Source of the DNA: Gillisia limnaea DSM 15749 | GTDB taxonomy: Bacteria > Bacteroidota > Bacteroidia > Flavobacteriales > Flavobacteriaceae | Assembly (NCBI RefSeq): GCF_000243235.1 | Contig: NZ_JH594606.1 | Span: 1-64,000 of the forward strand | Length of the DNA stretch: 64,000 bases | Direction: 5' to 3' | Shown: one piece after another, positions 33,517 through 44,362 of the stretch | Position numbering within the stretch: the first letter of the stretch is position 1 | Layout: the number at the start of each line of letters is the position of its first letter | The notes under the pieces: model-generated | Seen by the model: the letters and a program-made list of their open reading frames with translations, nothing else | Told to the model about the DNA's origin: nothing | Databases searched by the model: none | Translations under genes and position numbers: made by a program

Positions 33517-35028
33517 ATGGATTCCAATCACTATATAAGCTCTGCGGTACTTGACCTACATGTACTTCAGGATATTATCGCCCATAAAAGGAAACTGGAG
33601 TTGAGCGAAGAATCCAGATTGAACATTGAAAAATCGAGAAAGTACCTGGACGATAAGATTAAACAAAGTGATGTGCCCATTTATGGAATAAATACAGGAT
33701 TTGGATCCCTTTGCAATGTAAAAATATCCTCAGAACATCTTACACGCCTGCAGGAAAACCTGGTTATGTCCCACGCATGTGGTACCGGGAGCCTGGTTTC
33801 CAAGCCAATCATACGATTGATGCTTTTATTGAAAATCCAATCTTTGAGTTATGGACATTCAGGAATTGCATTGGGAACAGTTGAGCGGTTGATAGATTTT
33901 TACAATAACGATGTGCTTCCTGTAATTTATGAACAAGGTTCTCTTGGAGCTTCAGGCGATTTGGCTCCTTTAGCACATCTGGCTTTGCCGCTCATAGGAA
34001 AGGGAGAGGTGTATTTTGAAGGGGAAAAGGTCCAGGCCGCAAAGGTTTTAGATAAATTTGGCTGGATCCCCATAGAATTGCAATCCAAAGAAGGTTTAGC
34101 ATTATTGAATGGTACCCAGTTTATGAGTGCGCATGGGGTATTTGCCTTAACGGAATCTTATAAATTATGTTATCTGGCCGATGTAATTTCCGCGATTTCC
34201 ATTGATGCATTTGATTGCAATATGTCTCCGTTTGACGAACTGGTTCATATGGTGCGTCCTCATAGAGGCCAAATTAAAACTGCAGAGAGATTAAGGGAGA
34301 TTTTGACCGGTAGCGAACTGGCAGCGCAGGAAAAGGCAAGTGTACAGGATCCATATTCTTTTCGATGTATTCCACAGGTTCATGGAGCTTCAAAGGATAC
34401 CTTGTCCTTTGTTAGAAAGACTTTCAAAACCGAAATTAATTCGGTTACAGATAATCCCAATATTTTTATTGAAGCGGATAAAATCATTTCCGGGGGGAAT
34501 TTTCACGGACAACCTTTGGCTTTAGGCTTTGATTATCTTGCGATCGCTATGGCTGAAATGGGTAATATTTCAGAAAGAAGGACGTATCAATTGGTTTCGG
34601 GTTCAAGAGGACTTCCTGCGTTTCTGGTTGAAAACCCGGGCTTAAACAGCGGCTTCATGATCCCGCAATATACGGCTGCAAGTATCGTGAGCCAGAATAA
34701 GCAATATGCTACTCCCTCAAGTATTGATTCAATTGTCTCCTCAAATGGACAGGAGGATCACGTGAGTATGGGTGCAAACGGAGCAACAAAAGTCCTCAAA
34801 GTGATTGAGAATGTATCTACCATACTTGCGATTGAATTATTTAATGCTTCCCAGGCGTTGCACTTCAGGGAACCTGCAAAAACATCTCCTTATCTGCTGG
34901 GGATCCTGGAAAATTTTAGATCCAAAGTGCCGGTTTTAAAAGAGGACCAGGTAATGGCAGATCATATTGGGAATGCCAAAGAATTTCTTGCCAACTTCCC
35001 TTTTGAAAATGAATTAATGTTTGACTGA
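33517..35028 (+). CDS. hutH: Histidine ammonia-lyase
   Basis: Releases ammonia from histidine to give urocanate. The 503 aa include the self-forming MIO electrophile triad Ala-Ser-Gly (145-147) in GSLGASGDLAP, Y56 in YGINTGFG, and the Ser-His pair in MSHACGTG, which fits histidine rather than tyrosine or phenylalanine as the substrate. The rest of the hut pathway (hutU, hutI, hutG) is not adjacent. An aromatic amino-acid lyase role cannot be fully excluded. Confidence 0.9.
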   Translation: MDSNHYISSAVLDLHVLQDIIAHKRKLELSEESRLNIEKSRKYLDDKIKQSDVPIYGINTGFGSLCNVKISSEHLTRLQENLVMSHACGTGSLVSKPIIRLMLLLKIQSLSYGHSGIALGTVERLIDFYNNDVLPVIYEQGSLGASGDLAPLAHLALPLIGKGEVYFEGEKVQAAKVLDKFGWIPIELQSKEGLALLNGTQFMSAHGVFALTESYKLCYLADVISAISIDAFDCNMSPFDELVHMVRPHRGQIKTAERLREILTGSELAAQEKASVQDPYSFRCIPQVHGASKDTLSFVRKTFKTEINSVTDNPNIFIEADKIISGGNFHGQPLALGFDYLAIAMAEMGNISERRTYQLVSGSRGLPAFLVENPGLNSGFMIPQYTAASIVSQNKQYATPSSIDSIVSSNGQEDHVSMGANGATKVLKVIENVSTILAIELFNASQALHFREPAKTSPYLLGILENFRSKVPVLKEDQVMADHIGNAKEFLANFPFENELMFD

Positions 35029-35029
35029 T

Positions 35030-35401
35030 CTAAATTTTGATTCTAATCCAATTGATAGCCGATTCCAGGGTATCAAAGACTTCGAAAGAATCTTCCTCTT
35101 TATAGAATTGCTTTTCCAGAAGGGTGTTTTTTTGGCAAACGGTATTCCTGCTAACCACTGCTATCGCCTTTAAATTCATAGTACTGGAAGAGTCAAGGTA
35201 AATCATCGGGTTTACAGCATAGGAATGAACCCTGTTAGAAATATAGCCATAGGGCATTCCTTTAAAAATTTTATTGCCTAAATTTAATAGTTTTCGGTTA
35301 TCCTCAACATCAAATAAAATTCCTTCGTCAAGTTCAGCGATTAGAATATTATCAATAATTGTGATTTTTCCAAAGTCAAGTTTTATTGCAGATTCAATCA
35401 T
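35030..35401 (-). CDS. Hypothetical protein, possible STAS-like fold
   Basis: Unassigned protein of 123 aa, alternating strands and helices with no signal peptide. Segments such as ILFDVEDNRKLLNLG and MNLKAIAVVSR look like the beta-alpha pattern of SpoIIAA/STAS-like proteins often seen in flavobacteria, but I cannot place it firmly. Convergent with hutH with only 1 bp between stop codons. No neighbour informs its function. Confidence 0.7.
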   Translation of the reverse strand: MIESAIKLDFGKITIIDNILIAELDEGILFDVEDNRKLLNLGNKIFKGMPYGYISNRVHSYAVNPMIYLDSSSTMNLKAIAVVSRNTVCQKNTLLEKQFYKEEDSFEVFDTLESAINWIRIKI

Positions 35402-35543
35402 ATTTTGATAGGGAAAAAATGATTCTTAAATGTAAGAAATTTAATAATAAAACAGCAGAAAATCCTACAAAATCTAGGTTGGTTTTAAGTTCCTAACATT
35501 TAAGAGATATAGGTGTGCATTTTTTATTCTAGATGACAAGAAA

Positions 35544-35579
35544 AATGCTTTGAAGTAAATTTAATCACCTCAAAGCATT
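35544..35579 (-). terminator. Terminator after clpC
   Basis: A 10-bp stem, AATGCTTTGA (35544-35553) / TCAAAGCATT (35570-35579), with an A-run before it on the plus strand, hence a T-run in the clpC direction. Confidence 0.65.
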
Positions 35580-35599
35580 AAGTATAGTATTGATCTTTT

Positions 35600-38149
35600 T
35601 TAAGATTCAGTTTCTTTTGCAGCCTTTTCTATTTTCACAGTCAGGGCACCCTTTTCTTCATCCAGATCCATAAAGATCTTATCACCTTCTGAAAGATTAG
35701 AGGTAACGATTTCTTCGGCTAAGGTATCTTCAATATATTTCTGGATCGCCCGATTTAAAGGTCTTGCTCCATAATCCCTATCAAATCCTTTTTCTGCTAT
35801 AAAGTTCTTTGCTTTATCGGTTAAAGTCAAATTGTAACCAATCAGGTTGATACGGTCATATAATTTCTCAAGTTCAATATCAATGATTTTACTGATATCA
35901 TCTTTTTCAAGAGAATTAAAAATAACCACATCATCTATTCGATTCAAAAATTCAGGAGCAAAAGCTTTTTTAAGCGCATTTTCAATAACACTTCTGGTAT
36001 TATCATCAATTTGCGACCTTTGAGCTGCTGTTCCAAAACCTACCCCTTGCCCAAAATCTTTGAGCTTTCGGGAACCGATGTTGGAGGTCATAATAATAAT
36101 GGTATTCCTGAAATCGATCTTTCGACCTAAACTATCTGTAAGGAATCCGTCATCAAGAACCTGTAATAACATATTAAAAACATCGGGATGCGCTTTTTCC
36201 ACCTCATCCAAAAGAATTACCGCATATGGTTTACGGCGCACTTTTTCGGTTAGCTGTCCACCTTCTTCATAGCCAATATATCCCGGAGGTGCGCCTATCA
36301 ATCTTGAAACGGCAAATTTCTCCATATACTCACTCATATCTATTCGAATGAGGGTGTCTTCATTATCAAACAATTCCTTTGCGAGGATTTTTGCAAGTTG
36401 TGTTTTACCTACTCCTGTTTGTCCAAGGAATATAAAGGAACCAATTGGTTTATTTGGATCTTTTAATCCTGCGCGATTTCGCTGAATTGCTTTTACAACC
36501 TTATTCACTGCATCATCCTGCCCAATTATTTTACCTTTAATTCGCACAGGTAATTCAGCAAGTTTTTTAATCTCGGTTTGCGCGATCCTGTTTACAGGCA
36601 CACCGGTCATCATAGAAACCACATCGGCAACATTGTCTTCTGTAACAACTTCCTTATGTTTTTTGGATTCTTCTTCCCATTTTTCCTGAGCTATCGCAAG
36701 ATTTTTTTCGAGATTTTTTTCATCATCCCTTAGTTTTGCGGCTTCTTCATATTTCTGTTTCTTAACAACAGCGTTTTTGCTTTCACGTACTTCTTCAAGT
36801 TTCTTCTCCAATTCAAGGATTTGCTTAGGAACATCAATATTGGTGATATGTACCCGCGCACCCGATTCATCAAGAGCATCTATTGCCTTGTCTGGAAGAA
36901 ACCTGTCCGTCATATACCTATTGGTTAATTTAACACAGGCTTCAATGGCTTCCGGTGTATAGGTAACGTTATGGTGATCTTCATATTTATCCTTGATATT
37001 GTTCAATATCTCCAATGTTTCTTCTACAGTAGTAGGTTCAACAATCACTTTTTGGAATCTACGCTCCAGAGCACCATCTTTTTCAATATACTGTCTGTAC
37101 TCATCCAGAGTAGTGGCTCCAATACATTGTATTTCTCCACGAGCCAAAGCGGGCTTGAACATATTGCTGGCATCCAAACTTCCGGTGGCACCACCGGCAC
37201 CTACAATCGTATGGATTTCATCGATGAATAAAATAATATCATCATTTTTTTCCAGTTCGTTCATCACGGCTTTCATGCGTTCCTCAAATTGACCACGGTA
37301 CTTGGTACCTGCAACCAGGCTTGCCAAATCAAGTGTTACCACGCGTTTGTCAAATAATATTCTGGATACTTTTCGTTTTACAATACGCAAAGCTAAACCT
37401 TCTGCAATAGCAGATTTCCCCACTCCCGGTTCCCCGATGAGTAGTGGGTTATTTTTCTTACGCCTGCTTAATATCTGGCTTACCCGTTCAATCTCTTTTT
37501 CTCTACCTACAACAGGATCCAGTTTATCCAATTCAGCCATAGCGGTTAAATCCCTTCCAAAATTATCTAATACCGGAGTTTTAGACTTTTTATTGGGTTT
37601 TCCTGTGCTACTGCTAAAAGGGTTATCCTTAGAAGCATCATCTGAAGAACTGTCTTCATCAGAAAATGATTCAGCTTTAGGTCCTTCCATATAATCATCT
37701 TCATTCGTTATCATATATTTAAACTGGTCTTTAACCCCATCATAATCTATCTTAAGTTTATTAAGAAGTTTTGTGGTAGGATCGTTTTCATTCCGAAGAA
37801 TACATAATAACAAATGGGCAGTATTTATAGAAGAACTTTGAAAAAGTTTAGCTTCTAAAAAAGTTGTTTTTAACGCTCTTTCTGCCTGCCTTGTTAAATG
37901 TAGGTTCTTTTTTTCGTTTGAAGTTATTGTTTCGGTTGAAGTGGCCGGGCTTAATATTTCTACTTTTCGTCTTAAATGGCTTAAATCAATATCCATCGCG
38001 TTCAATATATTTATAGCTTTACCATCTCCATCACGCAGAAGGCCAAGCATTAAATGCTCCGTTCCAATGAAGTCATGACCCAGCCTTAGAGCTTCCTCTT
38101 TACTGAAGGCAATGACATCTTTTACTTTGGGTGAAAAATTATCATCCAT
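35600..38149 (-). CDS. clpC: ATP-dependent Clp protease ATP-binding subunit ClpC
   Basis: Hsp100 unfoldase that feeds proteins to ClpP. The 849 aa include two Clp_N repeats (about 1-145), an acidic linker, AAA1 with GEPGVGKS and IDEIHT, a UVR-like middle segment ([12 protein letters not shown]), and AAA2 with GQTGVGKT. C-terminal D2-small domain ends near 845. ClpP and McsAB-type partners are not in the window. Monocistronic with its own terminator; divergent from gyrA across a 256-bp AT-rich spacer. Confidence 0.95.
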   Translation of the reverse strand: MDDNFSPKVKDVIAFSKEEALRLGHDFIGTEHLMLGLLRDGDGKAINILNAMDIDLSHLRRKVEILSPATSTETITSNEKKNLHLTRQAERALKTTFLEAKLFQSSSINTAHLLLCILRNENDPTTKLLNKLKIDYDGVKDQFKYMITNEDDYMEGPKAESFSDEDSSSDDASKDNPFSSSTGKPNKKSKTPVLDNFGRDLTAMAELDKLDPVVGREKEIERVSQILSRRKKNNPLLIGEPGVGKSAIAEGLALRIVKRKVSRILFDKRVVTLDLASLVAGTKYRGQFEERMKAVMNELEKNDDIILFIDEIHTIVGAGGATGSLDASNMFKPALARGEIQCIGATTLDEYRQYIEKDGALERRFQKVIVEPTTVEETLEILNNIKDKYEDHHNVTYTPEAIEACVKLTNRYMTDRFLPDKAIDALDESGARVHITNIDVPKQILELEKKLEEVRESKNAVVKKQKYEEAAKLRDDEKNLEKNLAIAQEKWEEESKKHKEVVTEDNVADVVSMMTGVPVNRIAQTEIKKLAELPVRIKGKIIGQDDAVNKVVKAIQRNRAGLKDPNKPIGSFIFLGQTGVGKTQLAKILAKELFDNEDTLIRIDMSEYMEKFAVSRLIGAPPGYIGYEEGGQLTEKVRRKPYAVILLDEVEKAHPDVFNMLLQVLDDGFLTDSLGRKIDFRNTIIIMTSNIGSRKLKDFGQGVGFGTAAQRSQIDDNTRSVIENALKKAFAPEFLNRIDDVVIFNSLEKDDISKIIDIELEKLYDRINLIGYNLTLTDKAKNFIAEKGFDRDYGARPLNRAIQKYIEDTLAEEIVTSNLSEGDKIFMDLDEEKGALTVKIEKAAKETES

Positions 38150-38405
38150 CTTTTTTCCTTTCTCTTTAATTTATTTTCTCAAAAACGTTCAAAAATTATA
38201 CCCCGTTTATGAGTCGTTAGCTAATAGACAAAATTACTTTTAATAAACAAAATTTAAAATAAGCAACTTATCAACGAAGTGCGCTTAAATATTTGTTAAT
38301 AAAAATAATCAAAATATAAGCACTTAGGCCTTATAACATTGGGAAAATGCTTAAATTGGCACGTTAGATTTTTGAACTAAAATAAACTGAAATAAAATAA
38401 TAAAT

Positions 38406-40937
38406 ATGGCTGAAGGAGAAAGATTAATTCCTATCAACATTGAAGATGAAATGAAATCGGCTTACATCGATTATTCGATGTCGGTCATTGTGTCACGTGC
38501 GCTGCCTGATGTACGTGATGGTCTAAAACCCGTTCACAGAAGGGTGTTATTTGGGATGCATGAACTAGGTATACGATCCAATACCGCTCATAAAAAATCT
38601 GCCAGGATTGTTGGGGAGGTTTTAGGTAAGTATCACCCGCACGGTGATACTTCAGTTTATGATACTATGGTACGTATGGCGCAGGAATGGAGTTTGCGGT
38701 ATATGTTGGTAGATGGCCAGGGAAATTTTGGTTCTGTTGATGGTGATAGTCCGGCTGCAATGAGATATACCGAAGCAAGAATGCGCAAGATCGCAGAGGA
38801 TATGCTTGGAGATATCGACAAAGAGACAGTAGATTTCCGACTGAATTTTGATGATACCTTAGAGGAACCAACGGTCTTACCAACAAGAGTTCCCAATCTT
38901 TTGATCAATGGGGCCAGTGGGATCGCTGTGGGAATGGCTACAAATATGCCACCTCATAACCTTACAGAAGTTATAGATGGAACTATAGCTTATATTGAAA
39001 ATAACGATATTGAAATCGATGAACTTATCACTCATATCAAAGCTCCGGATTTTCCAACAGGGGGAACCATCTACGGGTATGACGGGGTGCGGGAAGCTTT
39101 TAAAACAGGACGTGGTAGAATTGTTGTTCGTGCTAAATCTTCCCTAGAGGAAGTTCAAGGTAAGGAATGCATCATTGTTACCGAAATCCCTTACCAGGTG
39201 AACAAGGCAGATATGATCAAGAAAACTGCCGATCTTGTAAATGAGAAGAAAATAGAAGGTATTTCCTCCATCCGGGATGAATCAGACAGGAATGGAATGC
39301 GAATCGTTTATATCCTTAAAAGGGATGCGATTCCAAATATCGTTCTTAATACCTTATATAAACATACCGCTTTACAACAGAGTTTTAGTGTAAACAATAT
39401 TGCATTGGTAAAAGGTCGTCCTGAGATGCTGAATCTAAAGGATATGATCTTTCATTTTGTGGAACATCGACACGAAGTAGTTGTAAGAAGAACAAAATAT
39501 GAACTTCGGAAAGCCGAAGAAAGAGCTCATATTTTAGAAGGATTGATCATTGCTTCTGATAATATTGATGAAGTAATCGCATTGATACGCTCTTCCAGTA
39601 ATGCAGAAGAAGCTCGGGGTAAATTGATCGAGCGTTTTAAATTATCCGAAATTCAGGCAAAAGCTATCGTAGAAATGCGATTGAGACAACTTACAGGTCT
39701 TGAACAGGATAAACTTCGATCCGAGTATGATGAGATCATGAAAACAATTGAAGACCTAAAAGACATCCTTGAACGTAAGGATAGAAGAATGCAAGTAATC
39801 AAGGATGAATTGCTGGAAATAAAGGCAAAATATGGTGATGAAAGAAGATCTGTTATTGAATATGCCGGTGGAGATCTAAGTATCGAAGATATGATTCCGG
39901 ATGAGCAGGTAGTTATTACTATTTCTCATGCAGGATATATCAAAAGAACTTCGCTTACCGAATATAAAACCCAAAACAGGGGAGGAGTAGGACAAAAAGG
40001 TTCTACCACAAGAAATGAAGACTTCCTGGAGTACTTGTTTTCAGGGACTAATCACCAATATATGATATTTTTCACCCAAAATGGAAAATGTTACTGGATG
40101 CGGGTTTATGAAATTCCTGAAGGGAGTAAGACCTCAAAAGGACGGGCTATTCAAAATTTGATCAACATTGAGCCAAACGATAAGGTAAAGGCTTTTATAT
40201 GTACTCAGGATCTTAAAAATGAGGAATATATCAATAGCCATTATGTAATTATGGCTACAAAAAAGGGTCAGGTAAAGAAAACTTCTTTAGAGCAATATTC
40301 ACGACCTCGGGTAAACGGAATTAATGCCATAACAATTCGGGAGGATGATGAGCTTATTGAAGCAAAACTTACCAATGGTGAAAGTCAGGTAATGTTGGCT
40401 TTAAAAAGCGGAAAAGCTATTAGATTTGAGGAAGGTAAAACCAGGCCAATGGGGCGTAATGCTTCCGGGGTGAGAGGTATAACTCTTGCAGATGATAAGG
40501 ACGAAGTAGTAGGCATGATCGCGGTAAATGATATGGAGGCCAATGTTTTGGTGGTTTCCGAAAATGGGTATGGTAAACGTTCTAAATTAGAGGATTACAG
40601 GATTACAAACCGTGGAGGAAAAGGGGTGAAAACCATTTCTGTAACCGAAAAAACCGGAGAACTGGTCACTATTAAAAATGTAACCGATAAAGATGATCTC
40701 ATGATCATCAATAAATCCGGACTTGCCATAAGAATGAGTATTGAAAATTTAAGAGTAATGGGAAGAGCTACGCAAGGAGTGAAACTAATTAACCTTAAAG
40801 GGAATGATGCCATAGCTGCCGTTGCAAAAGTGATGAAAGATGAAGATGAAATTGAAGAATTGGATGAAGCGAATTCTACTGATACCAGTGACGACATTTC
40901 AGATGGCACAACAATTGTAGACGATAGTGAAGAGTAA
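38406..40937 (+). CDS. gyrA: DNA gyrase subunit A
   Basis: Breakage-reunion subunit of gyrase, introducing negative supercoils with GyrB. The 843 aa include the N-terminal catalytic domain with [13 protein letters not shown] (quinolone-pocket region; Thr at the position of E. coli Ser83) and the catalytic tyrosine in [11 protein letters not shown] coiled coil lies at about 430-480. The C-terminal pinwheel includes a GyrA-box-like NRGGVGQKG near 535, as expected of a gyrase. The acidic tail ends DDSEE. No gyrB lies in the window. Followed after 23 bp by a TPR gene. Confidence 0.95.
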   Translation: MAEGERLIPINIEDEMKSAYIDYSMSVIVSRALPDVRDGLKPVHRRVLFGMHELGIRSNTAHKKSARIVGEVLGKYHPHGDTSVYDTMVRMAQEWSLRYMLVDGQGNFGSVDGDSPAAMRYTEARMRKIAEDMLGDIDKETVDFRLNFDDTLEEPTVLPTRVPNLLINGASGIAVGMATNMPPHNLTEVIDGTIAYIENNDIEIDELITHIKAPDFPTGGTIYGYDGVREAFKTGRGRIVVRAKSSLEEVQGKECIIVTEIPYQVNKADMIKKTADLVNEKKIEGISSIRDESDRNGMRIVYILKRDAIPNIVLNTLYKHTALQQSFSVNNIALVKGRPEMLNLKDMIFHFVEHRHEVVVRRTKYELRKAEERAHILEGLIIASDNIDEVIALIRSSSNAEEARGKLIERFKLSEIQAKAIVEMRLRQLTGLEQDKLRSEYDEIMKTIEDLKDILERKDRRMQVIKDELLEIKAKYGDERRSVIEYAGGDLSIEDMIPDEQVVITISHAGYIKRTSLTEYKTQNRGGVGQKGSTTRNEDFLEYLFSGTNHQYMIFFTQNGKCYWMRVYEIPEGSKTSKGRAIQNLINIEPNDKVKAFICTQDLKNEEYINSHYVIMATKKGQVKKTSLEQYSRPRVNGINAITIREDDELIEAKLTNGESQVMLALKSGKAIRFEEGKTRPMGRNASGVRGITLADDKDEVVGMIAVNDMEANVLVVSENGYGKRSKLEDYRITNRGGKGVKTISVTEKTGELVTIKNVTDKDDLMIINKSGLAIRMSIENLRVMGRATQGVKLINLKGNDAIAAVAKVMKDEDEIEELDEANSTDTSDDISDGTTIVDDSEE

Positions 40938-40960
40938 ATAATAATCAAAACCAAAATCAA

Positions 40961-42208
40961 ATGAAAACCAATATTCTAAGTTTAGCATTATCTTTTTTAT
41001 CGGTAGTTGCTATAGCACAAAAGAAAGAAATCAGGGATGCCGGAAAAGCAGTTGAAAAAGGAAGTTTTGCGGAAGCTAAAACTCTTTTAAATCAGGCAGA
41101 ACCTTTGTTGTCTGAAGCAAACGATAGTTATAAAGAAGACTATTACCTTTTTAAAGGTAAGGCCTATGTTGGAACCGGTGAAAATACATCCATTGAAGAC
41201 CTTATGATCGCCGCAGAAGCTTTCAAAAAGGCTCGTGAAATGGGAAATGAGTCCGCAGCGGAGGGATTAGCCACTGTAACCAACAGTTTGGTTCAAGGTG
41301 CAATCAATGATCAAAATAATCAGGCATTTAGCAAAGCTGCAGATAAACTTTATACAGGATATCAGTTAAATAACCAAGACACACTATACCTTTATTACGC
41401 TGCTTCTAACGAAGTAAGTGCCGGTAATTATGAAAAAGCCTTAAAATATTATGAGGAATTAAAAGACCTTGGATTTACGGGAATCGAAACTCAGTATGTC
41501 GCTATAAATAAGGAAACCGGAGAAGAAGAGGCTATGAACAAAACCCAAAGGGACCTTATGGTTAAAACAGGTGAGTACATTAAACCCGAAGATCGTATTA
41601 CAGAACCAAAGACTGGAGAAATCGCCAAGAATATCGCTTTGATCTATATCCAGCAAGGTGAAGATGATAAGGCTATCGCGGCAATTGATGCTGCAAAAGC
41701 TGCTAATCCCGGTGATATTAGCCTCTTGCAATCTGAAGCTGATATGTATTACAGAATGGGTGATAAGGCAAAATATAAAGAATTAATGGAAGGAATTATT
41801 GAAAGTGATCCTAACAATCCAACCTTGTATTATAACCTGGGAGTTACTTCTTTTGAAATAGGAGATATCGACACTGCCATATCTTACTATAAGAAAGCAC
41901 TTGAACTTGATCCGGAATTGGCAGACGCCCGCTTAAATATAGCTGCTGCCATTCTTTCAAGAGAAGGTTCAATCGTTGAAGAAATGAATTCTTTGGGAAT
42001 GAGTAAGGCCGATACTCAAAAATATGATGAATTATCAGAAAAACGTAGTCAAATATATATAGATGCTTTGCCATATTTAGAAAAGGTAATTGAAAATGAT
42101 TCATCAAATATTGAGGCTATGCGTACCGCTATGAATATTTATTATCAAATTGGGGAAGATGCAAAAGCAGACGCCCTTCAGGAAAAAATAAATCAGGCCC
42201 AGAATTAA
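40961..42208 (+). CDS. Exported TPR-repeat protein
   Basis: 415-aa protein with a signal peptide (MKTNILSLALSFLSVVAIAQ; cleavage after about residue 20). At least four tetratricopeptide repeats follow, clearest in PTLYYNLGVTSFEIGDID and TAISYYKKALELDPELADAR (about 288-330). Probably a periplasmic scaffold. The gene lies 23 bp after gyrA and has its own terminator, so it is probably co-transcribed, although I see no functional link. Confidence 0.88.
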   Translation: MKTNILSLALSFLSVVAIAQKKEIRDAGKAVEKGSFAEAKTLLNQAEPLLSEANDSYKEDYYLFKGKAYVGTGENTSIEDLMIAAEAFKKAREMGNESAAEGLATVTNSLVQGAINDQNNQAFSKAADKLYTGYQLNNQDTLYLYYAASNEVSAGNYEKALKYYEELKDLGFTGIETQYVAINKETGEEEAMNKTQRDLMVKTGEYIKPEDRITEPKTGEIAKNIALIYIQQGEDDKAIAAIDAAKAANPGDISLLQSEADMYYRMGDKAKYKELMEGIIESDPNNPTLYYNLGVTSFEIGDIDTAISYYKKALELDPELADARLNIAAAILSREGSIVEEMNSLGMSKADTQKYDELSEKRSQIYIDALPYLEKVIENDSSNIEAMRTAMNIYYQIGEDAKADALQEKINQAQN

Positions 42209-42232
42209 TAATTTTCTCTGTTCAGGAATTAA

Positions 42233-42265
42233 AAAGAGGTTGCCATTTTGGCAACCTCTTTTTAT
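42233..42265 (+). terminator. Terminator after the TPR gene
   Basis: A 12-bp stem, AAAGAGGTTGCC (42233-42244) / GGCAACCTCTTT (42250-42261), followed by T residues; the A-run on the left makes it potentially bidirectional. Confidence 0.85.
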
Positions 42266-42299
42266 TATATCTTGACTGATTATTCTAAAATATCTACGA

Positions 42300-43052
42300 T
42301 CAGATGATCTTTTTGATAACCCTTAATTGATGGGTATGTCTCCTGGAATCAAGATTGAAAATTCCTGAATGGTCGATGCGGTCTATTCTTACTTTACCAT
42401 CTACATGAATAATATAGTTATCTGTCATCATGATCCCAACGTGCGTAATCTTACCCTCCGGATTATCAAAAAAGGCAAGATCACCGGGCTCACTTTCTTC
42501 TATAAAACTTAAAGCTTCCCCTTGCGAGGCTTGTTGTTTTGAATCTCGTAGCAGGGAATATCCATTCAACTTATAAACCATTTGAGTCAAACCACTGCAG
42601 TCTATTCCAAAAGGTGTTTTTCCCCCCCATAAAAAGGGAGCATTAAGATACATTGATGCCGTTTCTACTAAATTCGATTTCTCCCTGGAACCACTTAAAG
42701 TTTGTCCGTCATAGGTTTGCTTTAATACCGGAGCTGCATTTAATATAGATCCTATTGGGATAAGAGTAAACCGGTTTTGATCATCTATAAGATGTTCTAT
42801 CAAATCTGCAGAATACTTTGGAGTTGTCTTATTCAGTTCCAGATAGAGGTCTTCTTCGATCTTTAGGAACTGCCTGTTATCTATCCAGCCCTCATAAGAA
42901 TCGAAAGCAATACGGATACGGCTCCATTTCCCGCGTTCTTCAAGAATTTTAAAATGTTCCCCAAATAATAACTGGTTTACCATTTCAGAAGCATTAGCCG
43001 GTTCCATACGAACAGGCACAATGCTAAGGTTACATATTCCGTATTGCATCAA
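42300..43052 (-). CDS. NlpC/P60-family cell-wall peptidase
   Basis: 250-aa C40 peptidase cutting peptidoglycan stem peptides. SH3-like N-terminal segments (about 1-110) are followed by the catalytic domain. Cys lies in GIDCSGLTQ (about 149), with a His in ITHVGIM and a second polar/His in YIIHVDGK. Without a visible signal peptide it may be cytoplasmic, acting in wall recycling; family members such as dipeptidyl-peptidase VI behave so. Starts 20 bp after the thiolase gene, same direction. Confidence 0.9.
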   Translation of the reverse strand: MMQYGICNLSIVPVRMEPANASEMVNQLLFGEHFKILEERGKWSRIRIAFDSYEGWIDNRQFLKIEEDLYLELNKTTPKYSADLIEHLIDDQNRFTLIPIGSILNAAPVLKQTYDGQTLSGSREKSNLVETASMYLNAPFLWGGKTPFGIDCSGLTQMVYKLNGYSLLRDSKQQASQGEALSFIEESEPGDLAFFDNPEGKITHVGIMMTDNYIIHVDGKVRIDRIDHSGIFNLDSRRHTHQLRVIKKII

Positions 43053-43072
43053 TTAAACATTGGAAATTGGAC

Positions 43073-44248
43073 TTAATCTCTTTCAATTATTATGGCCGAA
43101 GCACCACCACCGCCATTACAAATAGCTGCTGCACCGGTTTTGGCATTATTCTGTTCCAAAACGTTCAAAAGAGTAATAATTATACGTGCTCCTGAACATC
43201 CAAGAGGGTGGCCCAGAGAAACGGCACCTCCATTAACATTGGTGTTCTTATCTGTTAAGCCCAATAGTTTCATATTGGCTAAACCTACAACGGCAAAGGC
43301 TTCATTAAATTCAAAATAATCTACATCACCTTGTGTTATTCCAGCTTTTGCTAGAGCTTTAGGCAAGGCCTTGGCAGGAGAAGTGGTGAACCATTTTGGT
43401 TCCTGAGCAGCATCTGCAAAGCCTTTAATGCTTGCTAATACTTTTAATCCCAATTCATTTGCCTTTTCCCGACTCATCAATACAATGGCAGCAGCCCCAT
43501 CATTAATCGTTGAAGCATTTGCGGCGGTTACAGTTCCATCTTTGGAAAATGCAGGTCGTAAAGAGGCAATTTTATCTATTCGTACGTTTTTGAACTCTTC
43601 GTCTTCCTTTACAATAACAGGATCTCCTTTCCTTTGAGGTACTTCTACCGGCACAACTTCATTATCAAATTTACCTTCTTTCCATGCCTTGGCAGAGCGG
43701 TTATAGGATTGGATCGCAAAAGCATCCTGATCTTCTCTTGAAAAATGGTGTTCACTGGCACATAGGTCGGCGCAGGTTCCCATGGCATTATGATCATAGG
43801 CATCTACAAGTCCATCTTTTTGCATTCCGTCGATCATGGAGGCAGGACCAAATTTTTGTCCGGTTCTAAGGTATAAATAATGAGGAATAAGGCTCATGTT
43901 TTCCATTCCTCCGGCCACTATAATATCGGCGTCTCCAAGCATTATCGACTGGGCACCTTGCATCACAGCTTTCATTCCACTTGCACAAACTTTGTTCACT
44001 GTTGTACAAGGTACCGTATCCGGAATTCCTGCACCAAGAGCAGCTTGTCTTGCTGGAGCCTGACCAACACCTGCTTGTACTACATTTCCCATCAAAACTT
44101 CATTTACAAGTTCCGGGTTTAAATTTATTTTATTTAAAGCTCCCTGGATGGCTATAGATCCTAACCTTGTGGCTGGAACTGTAGATAATCCTCCAAGAAA
44201 ACTTCCTATTGGTGTCCTTGCGGCACTCACTATTACAACTTCTTTCAT
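43073..44248 (-). CDS. Acetyl-CoA C-acyltransferase (thiolase)
   Basis: Thiolase of 391 aa: condenses or cleaves acyl-CoA units, for example acetoacetyl-CoA formation or the last step of beta-oxidation. Catalytic Cys in VNKVCASGMKA (about 88), His in NEAFAV region and GHPLGCSGARI (about 347), and the second Cys in AICNGGGGAS (about 377). The length and motifs fit an acetyl-CoA acetyltransferase (AtoB/PhaA type). No other beta-oxidation gene is in the window. Probably transcribed with the NlpC gene. Confidence 0.93.
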   Translation of the reverse strand: MKEVVIVSAARTPIGSFLGGLSTVPATRLGSIAIQGALNKINLNPELVNEVLMGNVVQAGVGQAPARQAALGAGIPDTVPCTTVNKVCASGMKAVMQGAQSIMLGDADIIVAGGMENMSLIPHYLYLRTGQKFGPASMIDGMQKDGLVDAYDHNAMGTCADLCASEHHFSREDQDAFAIQSYNRSAKAWKEGKFDNEVVPVEVPQRKGDPVIVKEDEEFKNVRIDKIASLRPAFSKDGTVTAANASTINDGAAAIVLMSREKANELGLKVLASIKGFADAAQEPKWFTTSPAKALPKALAKAGITQGDVDYFEFNEAFAVVGLANMKLLGLTDKNTNVNGGAVSLGHPLGCSGARIIITLLNVLEQNNAKTGAAAICNGGGGASAIIIERD

Positions 44249-44362
44249 AACGATAGTATTAAAATTTCTCTTGTTGCGAATTTAGTGATTTTATAAAGAA
44301 GAAACCAAGGCTTCTCACCTCAGATGATTTTTTAGTACATTTGAAAAATAGTAATAGATATA

